The position numbers and the translations under genes were made by a program. DNA of 64,000 bases. Source: Puffinus mauretanicus (taxonomy: Eukaryota > Chordata > Aves > Procellariiformes > Procellariidae). Where the stretch lies: contig JAJKFH010004053.1 of the NCBI GenBank assembly GCA_023333565.1, positions 4,402,001-4,466,000 of the forward strand. The letters are read 5' to 3'. Below the pieces are notes generated by a model. It had not been told where the DNA came from. It saw only the letters and a program-made list of their open reading frames with translations, and did no database searches. Positions 1 through 49,916 of the stretch are shown piece after piece; positions within the stretch are counted from its first letter, which is position 1; each line of letters opens with the position of its first letter.

Positions 1-3000
1 TACCTGAGAACAAGCTGTCAAATCAGTCATAAAGTTCTAACTTTCCCTTTGCTGTACTCAGTTAAATCAAAGGTAATGACGTGCTCCTGGGGACAGTAAC
101 CTAAGTAGTAAAGAAGCTAAAGACGCTCTGGGCAATTCTCCCAGAAGAAAACACGTAGGCGTGATCTGAAGTTCAGTGGCACAGTGGAAAGCTCTAACCA
201 CTTCACAGGACGTTGGCTCACACACCTTATTAAAACATGCAGAAAATCTTACATACACTTTATAAAAAATGTATTCTAAGATATTGCCAAGGTTTAAAGA
301 GAATTGTCATTGCAGATTAAATCTGTTCTGTAATACAGGGCAGGACAGAGTCTCCAGAAAACCTAAGATAACCCTTTTTATGCAAATATACATAAATGGA
401 AAATTTACACAAACGCAAAGGGTATTTGCATCAGCAATAGGGGGGGAAGCAAGGAGACCACGCAGATAAACCGTTCCGCCTGACGAGTGCCAGCGGTGAA
501 GGCAGCGCTGGGGCATGGTCTCAGGCCGCCCTCCGTGAGCCAGCCAGCCTGCGCGCCCGAAGAGCCCGCCCGGGCTCAGCCCTTTCCCAATCTGCTCGAA
601 ATCAGAAGTAACTGCAGTCATCCCACTCTGACTTTACCAGGCTCAAAGAAAAGAAAACCCTTCTGGGAATTTCATTATCCCTGCATGCAGAAGAGTAGGA
701 CCACATTTTGAACTGTAAGTTGTATTTAGTCAGATTCTTGTAACTTGATATTGCCATGTTAAAGGAAGGAAATGTTCCCACTGCTGAGCCACTTGAGAGG
801 ACATGCGATCACTGAATCTATGTATATTGCATTTATCACAAAAGATAAAACAAATCAACATGACGTATATACTCAGAACAAATTTAATTCAAAACAGACA
901 CCACAAAACCACTAATGATCATCATCATTGTTATTTAATTAAAATGGAATGAATAGGTTAAATCTTCCAAAGAGACACTGAATGCCATCAAACAGAATAA
1001 AGGCCAGGTGCATGATTGGTATAAATCAACATAACTGTATTGTTCCCGGATTTGGGCTGATAGGAGAAAAGGATCTAGTCTTGTTTATGTAGCCTCATTT
1101 TCAAATGTTGGGAACACAATGTATAGATCTTACGAAAAGCACTTTGCTACAAAGAGTTCAAACAAAGAATGTTTCAATTAACTTTCTGTGAAAAAAATAC
1201 TGTATTTTTTTTATCAGTACAAAAAATTACCTGAAGAACAGATGTGAGCCTAGAGGATGGGTAGAAAGAAATAGTTGAAGAAGCAAAGGTACGTACGGAA
1301 AAGTAAGCCTTAAGACTGCTCTGAGAGGATTTACCCCTGCCAAGGGAAATGTCTACAGGAGAGAAGCTAGTTAGAAACTGTGATGACTGTTAGCTTGACT
1401 GAACAATTTCAGGCTACATGGTGGTGTCAGGGAGCCCAGCCACTGCTCCCTTCCAACCCGAGACTCAGGGCTATGCTCCTGGGTGCTCCTGCGTGCCTGC
1501 ATGGCATCCCGGCGGCCCCGGCCCCCTCCGCAGCCCGGCCTCTGCCTGCTGCGGGGCTGGGTGCCTGCCTGCACCCCTTCCCCGGTATTGCCCTGGGAGG
1601 GGGGCTGGGGGGGAACAGCTTTTCTCAGGCTTCACCTCCTCTCTGACCAGGTGCTCGGCCTATGAACTCTCAAATCTCTGTGATGGGGAGTTCAGAAAAA
1701 TGGTAGGCCAGGCCTAGCATATGACAGGAAGGAAACGGCACAGAGCTGCCACTCCTGGCCCTTTTTGTTTCGCTCTCTGACCCTTTTCCTTTTGTTTGTT
1801 GTACTCAGTATAATGGAGGAGAACATCTGGACTCTAGTGACAGCAAACCAAATTTGTATGCATGTAGCAGATAATTAAGCACGTGTCTATCTGCAGCTGC
1901 AAACAGCAATTAGTCATAAGATAGCTTTCCACACCCCTTCCTGCCTATTCTTCTGTTCCCCTCAGAGGGCCCTCTCGCGCGCGCGTCTCTGAGAGGCACC
2001 GAGCGCTGGCCTCCTTTTTATTTGCGAAGACAGTTGTACAGCTGAGCTTAAACCCTTCAATATAACTTTGACTAGGATGAACTTCCTCTGATATATCAAT
2101 TTGTAGTAGAAACTGCTTTCTGCATAAGACACGATGCAAGTGACCCAAATCCAAACACCCATGTCTGCATCCCAGCTTAGCCAGGACTATAAACAGGTTT
2201 TGTTCATAGTTTTTCCTCTCAGATCTGAGGAAACTGAGCTCTGGAGAGTTGTTTCGGACTGCTGCTATCTTCTATGGCTGACCCTTGCCTCTCTGCAGTT
2301 GCCCAAGGCAAATACTGGCTTCTCTACTCCCTGCAGCTATAAAGAAGTTTACGTTTGCCCTACAGTTTCCACCCCAGGCCTGTAAAGGGCATATTATAAA
2401 ATTTTATCGTGTCAAGTAAATACATACATCCTATGCCTGTCTTTTCAGTTGTAGAGGGTCCACTGGCAATGCAGCCATAGGTAGCATTTTGTCGCCTAGG
2501 ATAGGGGTCCTCATTTCTCCTGTAATAGAGTCAAATTTTCTAGACAGGTGAAACAGAAGTCACTCAGGGCTGCAATCGAAACACGCAGTTCAGAGTCATT
2601 TACAAAGCACAACAAATTTCTAGTTTGGTGAAAACCAAAGACTGCGTTGCATATTCCTAAATTTCAGCTTCTGGCATCATATCTTTTAATTTATCTGTAT
2701 GCTAAAATGGAGTGTAGTAATAGGGCGGGCTTCAGCAAGGTTAGGTGCAAGTTGGAGAAGAAAGGGCCGGAGTGTGATCAAAGGGACCACCATGCCTGGA
2801 GCAGGGATTAGATTCAACGGAATGGCTTCACAATCTGGGCAACAGTGATTATCCCATGTGGCCCTTTGCATTTGCTCATTGTATAACCGCGCTGCCTGAT
2901 CAAGGCTTTTGTTGAGGTAAGAGTCTCATACCTACATAATGATCTCTGATGGAGAACTCCTGTGCATGTTTGAAATAACATTCTTGGGTTAATTTGCAAC

Positions 3001-6000
3001 ATTTCCATTGGATTTACTTGTGTGTGTTAATAGTATATAGGCATTCCCAGCTGTAACAAATTCACACAAATTGCAGAAAGCATTTGCATCAAGTAGTCAT
3101 TTGAAAATAACTGCAGCTTTCAGAAAGTTATTAAGGTCCAGAGACCTGTTAGAAAACAAAAGTTTGCGTTTCATATAGGTAAAATGAAGTCTCCTGTGTT
3201 TCAGTGGGGAATACTAACGTAGGTTTTTTGCGAAGGTCCTGTAACAGCAATGCACAAAACAACCCTGGCTGGCACCAACAAGCACTGTAACACAGTCACA
3301 TGCATCTGCATTTCAGGCATAGCTGTGTTTATGGAAGCACATTCCAACACCCAATCCAGACAAAAATGTTAAGGCTTTTACTGTTAGGGTAGGTAAACTC
3401 ACTATTTTTCATTTGGGATCCACAGAAAGTTAAAAAATATGTGGACCTATTTGATTTTAACCAAACGGAATGACTAGACAGCCTTGTGTGCATATGAAAC
3501 TGGCCAGTAGCACCGGTACTTGCTGTCTAACACCTACCTGACTTAAGTAAGACTCATAGCATTTGTGGAGTAATTGGGAGATTACCCATTTCACAACTTC
3601 AGTTGTATAAAAATTGGGTATCTATCTACTCTAAGGCCCTCCTATAATCAATGGAGGGGGTTTAGTTATCCCCAAACAAAAACACACCCACACACCATCT
3701 TAAACATATGCCATAAGAGGACATGGCAGCAGCCAACCTAGCTCTGGGCTCCAAGCAAGAAACCCACTGAACTAATTCCCTGAAGATGGATGCAGCGCTT
3801 GATTACACTTTAGTCCTCAGGAATAATTAGATCACCTTACAACCTAGCTATAGAAATACCATTGTGCAGTGTTGTCAGCAGGCCTCAGTGAAGAAAAGTA
3901 CAAGCCACAGGGAATTATCTCCTGCTTCCAATTACAGGGAAAATTTGTCATTATAAATGCTTTTGTCACTCATCCTTTTCAGTATTGAGTTACCCAAACA
4001 TAGTGTGGTCAGCTCCTGGTATCTCCATATTACGATGCTGTGACTCATCATGATGATAAGACAGCGCTTGGATCTATGACACTAGATTTGCCAGCATTTC
4101 TTCACCTTCTTATTTTTCAGTGTCTTGGTGCTACCACTGGAAGAAATCTCTATTGAACTCATTGCTTTTGTGATGAGCTGGACACATTGGTGGGCACATG
4201 TATTTCTTCTTAGTTTTTACCTTACACCAAAGAAACTAACATATATGAACTATTTTTTCAGTGCTTTGTATGATTTGAAGCTTGAGAGCTTAAGAAGAAA
4301 ATGTAGGCTGAACCCCAAGTGAAAGGCATATCAAATAAAGAGATGTGAGATGACAGAATGTGTATTTACATGTGCTTGTGTACTTACAACCCCTCTAAAA
4401 ATAGGTAAGTGCAATGAAAGGAATGGAAGGAAAAAGAGAGGAACGCTTGGTGGATGAATTGCAGTAAAAAAAAAGCATTTGAGAAAAATGCTAATGGAAT
4501 GAAAAATGGGAAAGTGCACTGAGAAAATAAAAGATTATTTCTCCTTGCGCTATGTCTGGAAGAGGAACTCTGAAAAAATGGCCTGCAGTAAAAGCATAGC
4601 TTTTCTCACTGTATTATCCTGGTTATTGCTGTGCATAACTCATAATGGCTAAAATTACGCAACTCAGTTTAAGATGCTTGCCCGGTACATAGCTCTCAGC
4701 CTCACAAAACGCTGTTGGTAGAACAATAAATAGTGAGTCAGTACAGAATAAGTCACCCAATATGTGGTTTTAAAAGGCCCTGTGCTGTTTAAGGGCAGGA
4801 GTGCTTTCAGAATCCAAATACGCTTTAAAAAAGAGGGGGGTTATTAAATTTGTTATTCTGCTGTTACTTTAATAAAAATCTTGTTGCATGTTAAGATTTG
4901 TAAGTCACTCCTGTGGTTACCATTACATGCACACAGAATCTTGACTTTGCCATCTCCCTTTTACCTGCAATGCAGCGTTTCACTTGCAGAGCAAACGCTG
5001 CCACTTCCCATAGTGGGAACTGTAGTCGCTGCTTGGAGGAATCTTTAATTCTCAAGAGTGTTTCCCAATTCACATACCTTGATTAACAGTGTCCAAATAG
5101 GAGCATTTTATAAACCAATTCGGACAGAGTATGTATTCCAAATAAATGGCCTAAGTTTCCAGAAGTAAGTGGAAGAATGGCAAAACCTAACGGTAAACAA
5201 AAAGAGAAATCACTTCTTATTTTAGAGAATAGGAACCTCGGTCAACTGCACGCTGCTTATTTCATGAAGTACAGGAGATAACACATGCATTCCTGGTTTT
5301 GCTTAATTTCATTATGGAACTGTCAACTCAAAATCTAGTTAGTCAAGCTTCCAGTCTCTTAAATTCTCTTTTAAATTAAATGTCAGATACAGAAAATAAT
5401 CTCACCAAATGACAAATATATATTTTTTATGTCTGCTTTATAGTTTTACACATAAAAATGTGAAGAATCTTCCATTCATATAAACTGACAGTCCATTCAC
5501 ATAAACTAATGTTTATGACTATAGAACAACAAATTAAGGCAAAGAAGAACAGAATGAAGATTATTTAAGCAAGTGGCTCTATTTAGCTGTTGCCTCTAGA
5601 TAATGCTGTAACATGAGTGTATATAAATATACATACTGCCTGAATACACACTTAATAGAAGATGATCCCTTCACTTTAGGTTCATACAAATAGACATGAT
5701 GACTTTTCTCACAAATTAAATAATTCTCTAAATTAAATGGTACAACTAGTTATTCTCTTGAGTGAGCACCAAAAGTGTTCAGACCAAAGCACAAGTTTCA
5801 CAGATGAAAAGCTAGTATCCAGAAATAAAAACTTTGATATCTGGGGTAGCATCTGTCTCTCAATATGTTTTCTAGGCTTTTTTCTGTCTTATGATATATG
5901 CTGCAGATCATACTGCTTCTTTTAAAAGCCAGTTGCCGTGTCTATGTGTGCAAGCCTCAGAGAAGAGTTTTGTAAAGAACAGAGCACTATGTTCCAGAAG

Positions 6001-9000
6001 ACGTGATTAAACTCCCAAAACATAAGGAACTGAAATAATCAGGGACAAAGGTATCAGTAGCTAAGACAGTGTATACGCAAGGGAAGAAGCTCATTGTCTT
6101 TGTAGGCATATACACTGCTGACAGAGCTGCTCAAATGAACATACTCTGTGTGGTCTATTCCAGTTACAGAAAGTCAAGATGTTTTAGTTTGAGGCAGTCG
6201 TAGACTACTGAATGCCTTGATGTAGCATAGCCACCAATGTTAATGCACAAAATTATTGTGCATTACAACCCCATGGATAGGTATGAGAACCAATGCATGG
6301 AGAATTTAAGTGGCTTGCTGAAAGACACGGGTGAGGCAAGGTTTCCTGATATGTGAGTGACACATGACTATCAGGTGGCGATGGTTTCTTAGACCTTGAA
6401 GTGGTACTCCCATCTACAGGCCTACAGCAACAAGAAAATGTGAAAACAGGACAAAAGGGACACCTGCACAAGAATTCACTGTTTGCAGTTTTACTAATAC
6501 CAGGAAGGGGAGATTCACAGCTCTGCCATGGCTGCTTCATAACCTCCATCTGCCTCTCAAGCTGAGCTCTTGGCTGCCTTCCGTACCCAACCATAAGCCC
6601 ACCGGGTCTGTCTCTCATGCCTTCCTTTCTGTTTACCTCAACTACTGGTCATTGCAGTTGTGAATATCTTTCAAAGAGAAGAGTATAAAGCTGGGTCACA
6701 CAGCCTTGCCCAGTCTCCTCTAGATGATTACCTGGACAGCCTGTCTACATAAACTTGTGTCTTGTGTCACAGAAAACTGTCGTCAATGGGGTCTACTGAC
6801 TTTTTTGTCCCTAGAATTTTTAACAAAATATTCCCCGCTCTCAGGCTAGGAGAAAGAAGGGGGGCAAGAAGTGCAGATTTCAACTGAAAAACAAACATTG
6901 ACATCTAACATGGCCAAAATAAAACCTCTGTAGCCCAATAGAGGCCATTCTATTTTTGTAGTGAAGGACTGAGGAATAAGCTAGTGAAAAATGTTAAGAT
7001 GCTAAATATAAAACATATATAATGCCAAAAGTCCTAAATGGAAGTAGGAAAGTACAAATGTTGCTGACAAGTAATCTTTAAATAATCTCATTTCAAATCG
7101 CATTATGCATCAAGTTGCTTGACACCTGTGAGAAAATATTTACTGCTAAACTAGAAAAAGGAAAATAAGCCTTAGCAAGATATTATGTTTACTACATTCC
7201 AAACATTTCAAAATACGTCCTACAAGGATTTTTTATTATTTTAAATTACAAGGACTGGGGGGGAGCACTAACGCAAAGCGTGTTTATTAAGGCCGATATG
7301 CTTGCCACAGGTTATCTATGGCCTTGCTGACTGCTCATTTTTCATCATACGCTTGAAAGTACAAAGGCATATCCTCAGTAACTGGGCAAATAATTTGTTG
7401 GTGAATGCTATAGTTAGATACATGTACATGTATATAGAGGAATATATAGACAAAAATCCCTCACAAATGCATCTGGTCTGTGAAACGGCTTCATGCACAA
7501 TTGAAAAATGCAGGAAAACTGGAGGGACCCTCCAAAGCAGATCAGCAAAAGTGATTAGAGTATTAAAATATATGGCGTGCTTGTGAAAGGTCAAAGTGAA
7601 TAGGTTCTTATGTGTTCTAAAAAGTTAAAGACCAATAGGCCCCCAATCAAGATCCCATAATGTAGAAACAAGGGTATTGCGTGGGACAAATAATGTTTGT
7701 ATTTTCCAGTTTGGGCAAGACAGCCTACCTCACTCTCCATACACAAAACCATTAAGCTCACCTGTTTTAATTTCCTATTACCCCCCTGCTTCTGTAACAA
7801 AGATGCAATGAATTGTTTTCATTGCTTACTGGAGCAAGAACAAAAGGGAAAATTAATTTGCAGACTCTGCATACTGAAAAGATTTTAAGGACATTTAGAC
7901 AAAGATTTGTCTTTTACGATCTAGATGAATTTGTCCTGACTCCCGAGAAAGGACTGGGCTAGAACTGGTGGATTTCTGGCAATCAATTTGGGCTTTACAT
8001 TTCATGCTCTCTGGCAATAAAGAGCAGGTATTTTCACAAGCAAATGTAGATCTGAACTCTGTAGGAAGTCATTCTTCTGAAAGTAAAACATTTTAAATTG
8101 GCTCTTAAAAATTCAAGTAGGATGATTATTTTGTGTGGAAGTTTTTCCAATTAATTTTCATAAAACAGGCCAGCATGTGGCTGCTGCCTGAACAGAGCAG
8201 CTGTTAGTATTTAATACTTGTGTATTCCTTTGTTTTCTCCGGAACTGTGTGCATATGTTTTGCCATTAGCACATTCTGGGAAAAAAAAACCAACACTAAA
8301 AAACTGTCATTTAGGATCCTTTATATAGCAAAAATTATACACCTTCATATGCTTCAGTAAAAATAACTCTGACTGCACATGAATTTATCCCATTACATGA
8401 CTGATTATATATTGGGTCCAGAGCAACAATAAGTGTGGATAAAAATAAACATTATAAAATATAATCAAAATATGAAAAAACATACGAAATTGCTTTTACT
8501 TGCTCTGTCTCATCTTTCACTTTCCTTTTTGACTTTCCAAGAACTTCACCTGCTCTGACCCAGCCATCTCTGTGATTTCTCTGTGCAGAAATGCCACAGC
8601 GCAGCCCTTGTTACGGACTAGATGAGAACAGCCATGAGTACTCAAGAGACCAGGATCGAGATCAGTCACCTTCCATTTGATAGCTCTCCATACACGAAAG
8701 GCTTCCTGTGAAAAATAGGCAGGGAAACCATAAAGCTCGTGAGAGGAAGGAGTAATTGATTTTGGAGTAAAGTTCACTGCAACAAACAGAGGGTTTTCTT
8801 CTAATTGTTATTACTGTAACACTCTCTAGTCAGAGGAAATGGTCAAAAGACTCATTTCAGTATCCTTGGAATACTTTGGATGAAGAGGTTCATTGAGCCT
8901 GTTTTGTTTTAGCAGGATATGTATGCATACTCCTTGTCTATTGGCAGAACAGACAAGTCATTTCAATAGCCATTTCATATGTGTGTCCTTAGGCAGGGTT

Positions 9001-12000
9001 TAGCCCTTAAAATGACAATGCATATTAATAGGAAAATGTGGAGAGCCAGCTCTGAAGATTAGCTTGGCTTTGTAGTATTGCTTAGTTGCTGCACTGTATG
9101 GAAAATGCATGATGATAACAGATGTAGAGCTCACCACTCATAAATATTTAAGTGATAAGACACAATAGGCGGGCAGCTTCATCGTTGCGAAACTCTGAGG
9201 TACAGTGTGAAGCACAAAGCCCAAGAACAAGTAGCTTTTCTTTCCTTAGAAATGTACTTGTGAACTTAATTTTTTTTTCTTACCAAATACAATATATTAA
9301 AAAAAGGGAAGATGATACTCACATTTATGTATTCATTAGCCATTATTGGCAGTCACCGACACAGGTAAGACTCCTCTGGACAGCTGGTGTGGAAAAGATG
9401 GCAATACCTGGATTGTAACACCCCTTCATAACCAACAGTGGGACTGCACCTGACACTTAACTAGAATAGCAAATCCTCGAAAAGAATTCAAAATTACAGA
9501 AGCGGATTCTGCAGGTTTGTGTCTGAGATTGAAAAAGTGTGGGAGATGTCTTTATGATTTTAACTAGCATTTTCAACACTATATATATATACAGTCACAC
9601 TTTCTGCAACAGAAGAAAAAAGTTAATTCCATTCTGAAGGATTTTACTTCTCTCTACTTAAACGAGCAGTGACTCTAACTTAATTGCTGATGATCAAATA
9701 TTCTAAATCCACTGCTGAAATTTCATCTCCATCTTAAAAACTGTAAATTGTACCAGGCTCATTGAGGTGTTCCAGGACAGAGGTAGAGTTTTGGAACAAG
9801 ATAGGTAAAAAGAAACCCAGCAAAATCAGATTTAGGGCACTCTGAGACAGAAGCACGGGGTTAGATTGCCTCATCCAGACACAGTGGAGAAGGGCCCTGG
9901 GACAAGTGGGACCTAATTTACAGAGTATGAAAATTATATTAAAGAAAATATGAATATAGGCCTGTTCTTGTTTTTAACTCTTTTCTCTCTGATGCTTTAG
10001 ATAAACCAATATGCTTTTCTGTAATAATTTATTCCCTGCTACTTCAACTTTTGCCATTCTCTGTAGCTCATAGAGTTTATAGCAGGGCTAAATTCCAATT
10101 AGACTTACAGAGGAAAAACACCAATGAAAAACAATTTTTGACTCAGGGGCCAGTATGTGAAGACGATGACTTGCAGGACTTCTCCCTGTCAGAAGCACAA
10201 AGACAGGGCAGAAACTTGGAAAGCTTGTCAAAGGGAAGAGCAATTGAGTATTCAAAGGTACAGGCTATCTTGAACTACAACAGCAGTGTCCTGCAAAGGG
10301 GCTATAAAACCACCACAATTCTGAATCTCTTACAGGATGTGAATATTGTAGCCACTTTTCCTTTTATCTATCTAACAACTTCTGGAAGATCAGAGTAAAG
10401 GTCTTGGAAATTTTAGGCCAGTTAATTTATTAAAAGTACAATTCTTGCTCACCATCAGTAACTTTATTGTTCTTGAGTAATTACAAACCAGTTGCCTCAA
10501 TCTGCTTTCATAAGAGAGAGGTAACATAGGCCACAGTAGCATGGGTTATTCAGTACTGCACTGCAGCAAGCTGTAAGGTAAAGGGAAAGCTGGCTACCGA
10601 CTGGCCCCTCTGCTGAAATTGTTGGCGGACGAATGCCTATCCTACTGATGATAGTATGCTACCAGGAATTAAAAAAAAAAAACAAGAAAGATGTTTAGAG
10701 TGTTGATAGACTGGGAAGTAAATACAAGCTTTGATTAGCATTAGTCACTCCTGTAGCTCTGTTCACTGTGGTTTCCTCACTCCCCTGGCCATTTTTAGCA
10801 GGCTGAATCAGCGGTACCACATCCTCCGTGTGAATCAAACTAACTGTAACCCATCACAAGACATCATCTGCCGTTACAGAGCAGGCAGGGAAACTTACAG
10901 CCCTGCTGATTTCAAATCCAGTTCTGCAGGAAAACGCGGTGCCAGTGCAGTTCACAACAACACGGGCACTATAAAACTGCTGCTGCTCAGCTATGGAAGT
11001 CAAACTGCAGATGTCATACTGTTTCATTACTGGTGTTTAAATGCGTTACTTCTCTACTTGAGCAGTTGAAATGCCGTTTCATTCTGCCAGTTTTTTTCCA
11101 TAGATTTATAGCTGTGTTTCTGGACAGCTGATTTAGCTATTCACGTCTTGAGTTTCAAAATTAATAGCCAGCTACCAGATAGTTATAAAGCATTCGTTAC
11201 AGAAAACAGATTATCAGTGTCAGATAATCTGAGCAAGGTCTGGACCAACTGGGTGCTAGAAAGAAGATCTCAAAGAATTCTATCTCCTTGTGCATGGGGC
11301 CGAAAGCCTGCAGAGACCACACAGCCCTGCTACACTGTTATTCAAACACAGGGGCTAGGAAATAGGAGTCTAGCTTTGGAGAAATGGAGTAGGTGTTTCA
11401 CAAATGGCTTGGCTCTTTGCTGCTCCTCAGAAATGGTACCTGGAAGTAGGAGTTAGCCTTCTCTATGCCCAGTTCTCAGGGAATCCATAAGAAGATTCAT
11501 TGCTTCTTGATCGAGTCGATTACATATGACTAAGGGAAAGGATGTTATAAACCACTCCACCATGAATCTCTAGTCTCGGAATCCTGCATGGGAGATAACC
11601 TTAGAGAAGTAATTTTTTTCATCTGGAATGCAGTGTCTTGCACACACCTGAAACAAAGAACAGAGGCGGTGAAACTGCAACCTGCAACTTCCTTTTAGAG
11701 AGGCTGCTTGAATTTCTGGAGTCCAAATTTCACAAATAACCTGCGAACACATTGGAGAACACATCATTCCCCATTCATGCTGTGCTGACTTCCTACAATT
11801 CTCCTTGAGGATTTCTCTTGTCTAGATCATGCTGTTTGGGAGGTGTGCATTGTAACGGAAGGCATGTTCTCTTTAAACATCCCTCTGAGTATCCAGCTCT
11901 GCTCAGTAAAAGTAAGACAGAGGGGTTGGGAATCAGCCAAATGGCCCGATTCACACCTGGCAGATTTCAGAAACCTCCCAGCATTAGACAATCCTTGCCT

Positions 12001-12730
12001 TTCAAGAAGTGTTGTCTCGAGAGGTTTTTGGTTCAGAGTATTTCCCGAGGTGGTGGTAGCAATTCCCATAAAACATGTACAGAAATACTGCTACTTGATT
12101 CACAGGAAGACAGATGTTTGTCTTGACAGGGAAGAGGTGTTGCTACTAAAAGTAGAGTGTGGTCCCATTCTTTTGTATGCTAGCAAGGGGTGGGGGCTGG
12201 GAGGAAGTCTTAATTTTCACAACAGCAGCTGTAGCACCGTGCTAGCTGACAGGAAGACCAGGTTGTAGGTAAGAGCCTTTCTCTTCACCTAAATTTAAGC
12301 GCAGCAAAGAAAGCCTCTTTCTGCAAAGGAGAGTGGAAACAATTATTTTCAGTGTCCAGGTACTTGGCCATTTTGGGTTGGAATGGATACATTTATGCAA
12401 GTATACTTTCTCTCCTATCCTGTGTTTGGAAACACCTGCCAGAGTAGCCTATACCTGAACCAAACTTGCAAAATACTGATTTTTGCTGTCAGCATCACAG
12501 GCAAGTTCACGTTGCTGCTAATGGAGGTAGGTGTCAAGAGTTGGGAAGTAAATTCCTAGAAACCCTACCGTTTCCCAGACTTGCACTGGGGAGGTCACGA
12601 AGTCTCCATTGTACGAATAAGGAACTTCAGTCTCTGTGCTAGTGACCTCGGCCACTGACTAAAATCACTTAAAAAAAAAAAAAATCACTTCCCTGAAAAG
12701 TGAAAGCTGCACTATCAGAGGGGTACTTCA
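1..12730. other. Intergenic region upstream of TTC39C
   Basis: About 12.7 kb without any recognisable exon. Open frames here are short (at most about 140 codons), lack familiar domains and are not joined by convincing splice sites. The sequence is mostly AT-rich, with two GC-rich pockets near 470-620 and 1430-1640 and a (CG)5 tract at 1976-1985. In the human genome LAMA3 lies upstream of TTC39C; I looked for its C-terminal laminin-G exons and saw none, so they are probably further left. Distal enhancers may exist but cannot be recognised by eye. Confidence 0.7.
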
Positions 12731-13201
12731 TTCCTTCACATCCAAGGTCCGGCTGTGGCCCCAGCTCCCGCATCCCACCCGTGGAAAAACCCCAGTGGGT
12801 TTTGCGAGAAGCCTCAGGGCTGTGGAGAGCCCGCCTGGCGGTACGGCGGCCGGCCGGCCGGCAGCCACCCACCCGTACTGCGCCCACCAGCGCGGCGAAG
12901 GGAGGCGTGCGGGCGGAGCGAAGTCACACCGAGGAGAAAAAACCCGAAGGGAGACAAAACAAGCAAGCTCCGCATACAAATCCCCTCCAAGTCGGGCAAC
13001 AGCGCCCGCCTCCCGCCCGCCGTGCCTTCCCCGGTGCCAGGGGAACGGCGGTCCCCAGGCAGAGGACGAACAAGGGCGGCTAAGGGCTCCGCGGGGAAGT
13101 AAACCACCGCCAGCCCCCTCACCGCTACCGCCACCAGAGGAGCCGCCCCGCGGCCGTTACATCCCCCAGCCCCTCGCCCGCCGGCCGCGCGGCCCGCCCC
13201 C

Positions 13202-13211
13202 GCGCATGCGC
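13202..13211. promoter_or_regulatory. Candidate NRF1 binding site
   Basis: Exact palindrome GCGCATGCGC, about 310 bp before the TTC39C start codon inside the CpG island. NRF1 sites of this form are common in TATA-less CpG-island promoters. Function is inferred from the motif and position only. Confidence 0.5.
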
Positions 13212-13439
13212 AGCCCCCTCAGCGCCTGCGCGCTGGGAAGCGAGGCGGGCGCCGCTGCTTTTGGAGGGCTAGCGGGCGCGAGGCGGCTGCCGCGTCGCCG
13301 CAGCGCGGGCGGGCGGGGGGAGCACGGCCCGGCGGCGGGCACCGCGTTCGCGCCTCCGCGGGCACCGGGCGCGCCCGGCTCCTCCCTCCGGGCACGCCGA
13401 GGCAGCACCGAGCCGCCCGGGAAGGGGCGGCAGGCGGGC

Positions 13440-49511
<36,072 letters not shown>

Positions 49512-49910
49512 CGGACAGGAAGTCTTGTCACCCTTTCCCACAGTTTCTGCACTTTAAGATGAAGCAGAAGAAAAAGCTGTTGGGAAGATCAGCTTTTCTT
49601 CTGAAAACCACTTGTGCCAGAGACACTTTCCTAGTATGGTCAGAGTTGGTATGGCTTAGTAAAACATTACAATTTTAACTAAAAGTAAATCAACCAAGAA
49701 GAAGGTTAAGTGACCTTGTGTTTTTAACTCTTCACTTTTTATTTTGTTTAAACCAAGCTGAACGCAATTGCTTGTAACTCTGTGGGTGAGCTTAAATAAG
49801 CACACATGATTTACTTCAACAATATTGGCAGGTGTGATTTTTACCTTTTAAAATGGATCTAGATCTAAAATATGCCAAGGGGAGCACTTCTGTTTTGATT
49901 AGAGTAATAC

Positions 49911-49916
49911 AATAAA
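49911..49916 (+). terminator. Proximal poly(A) signal of TTC39C
   Basis: AATAAA 400 nt after the stop codon, in an AT-rich context. Usage unproven. Confidence 0.45.

Noticed and set aside
1..5000. 3' end of LAMA3 at the left edge
   Set aside because: Expected from human gene order, but no laminin-G-like exon or plausible terminal coding exon could be recognised.
10051..10398. 115-codon + frame in the upstream intergenic region
   Set aside because: Product resembles no known family, there are no neighbouring exons with fitting splice sites, and length is within chance for this composition.
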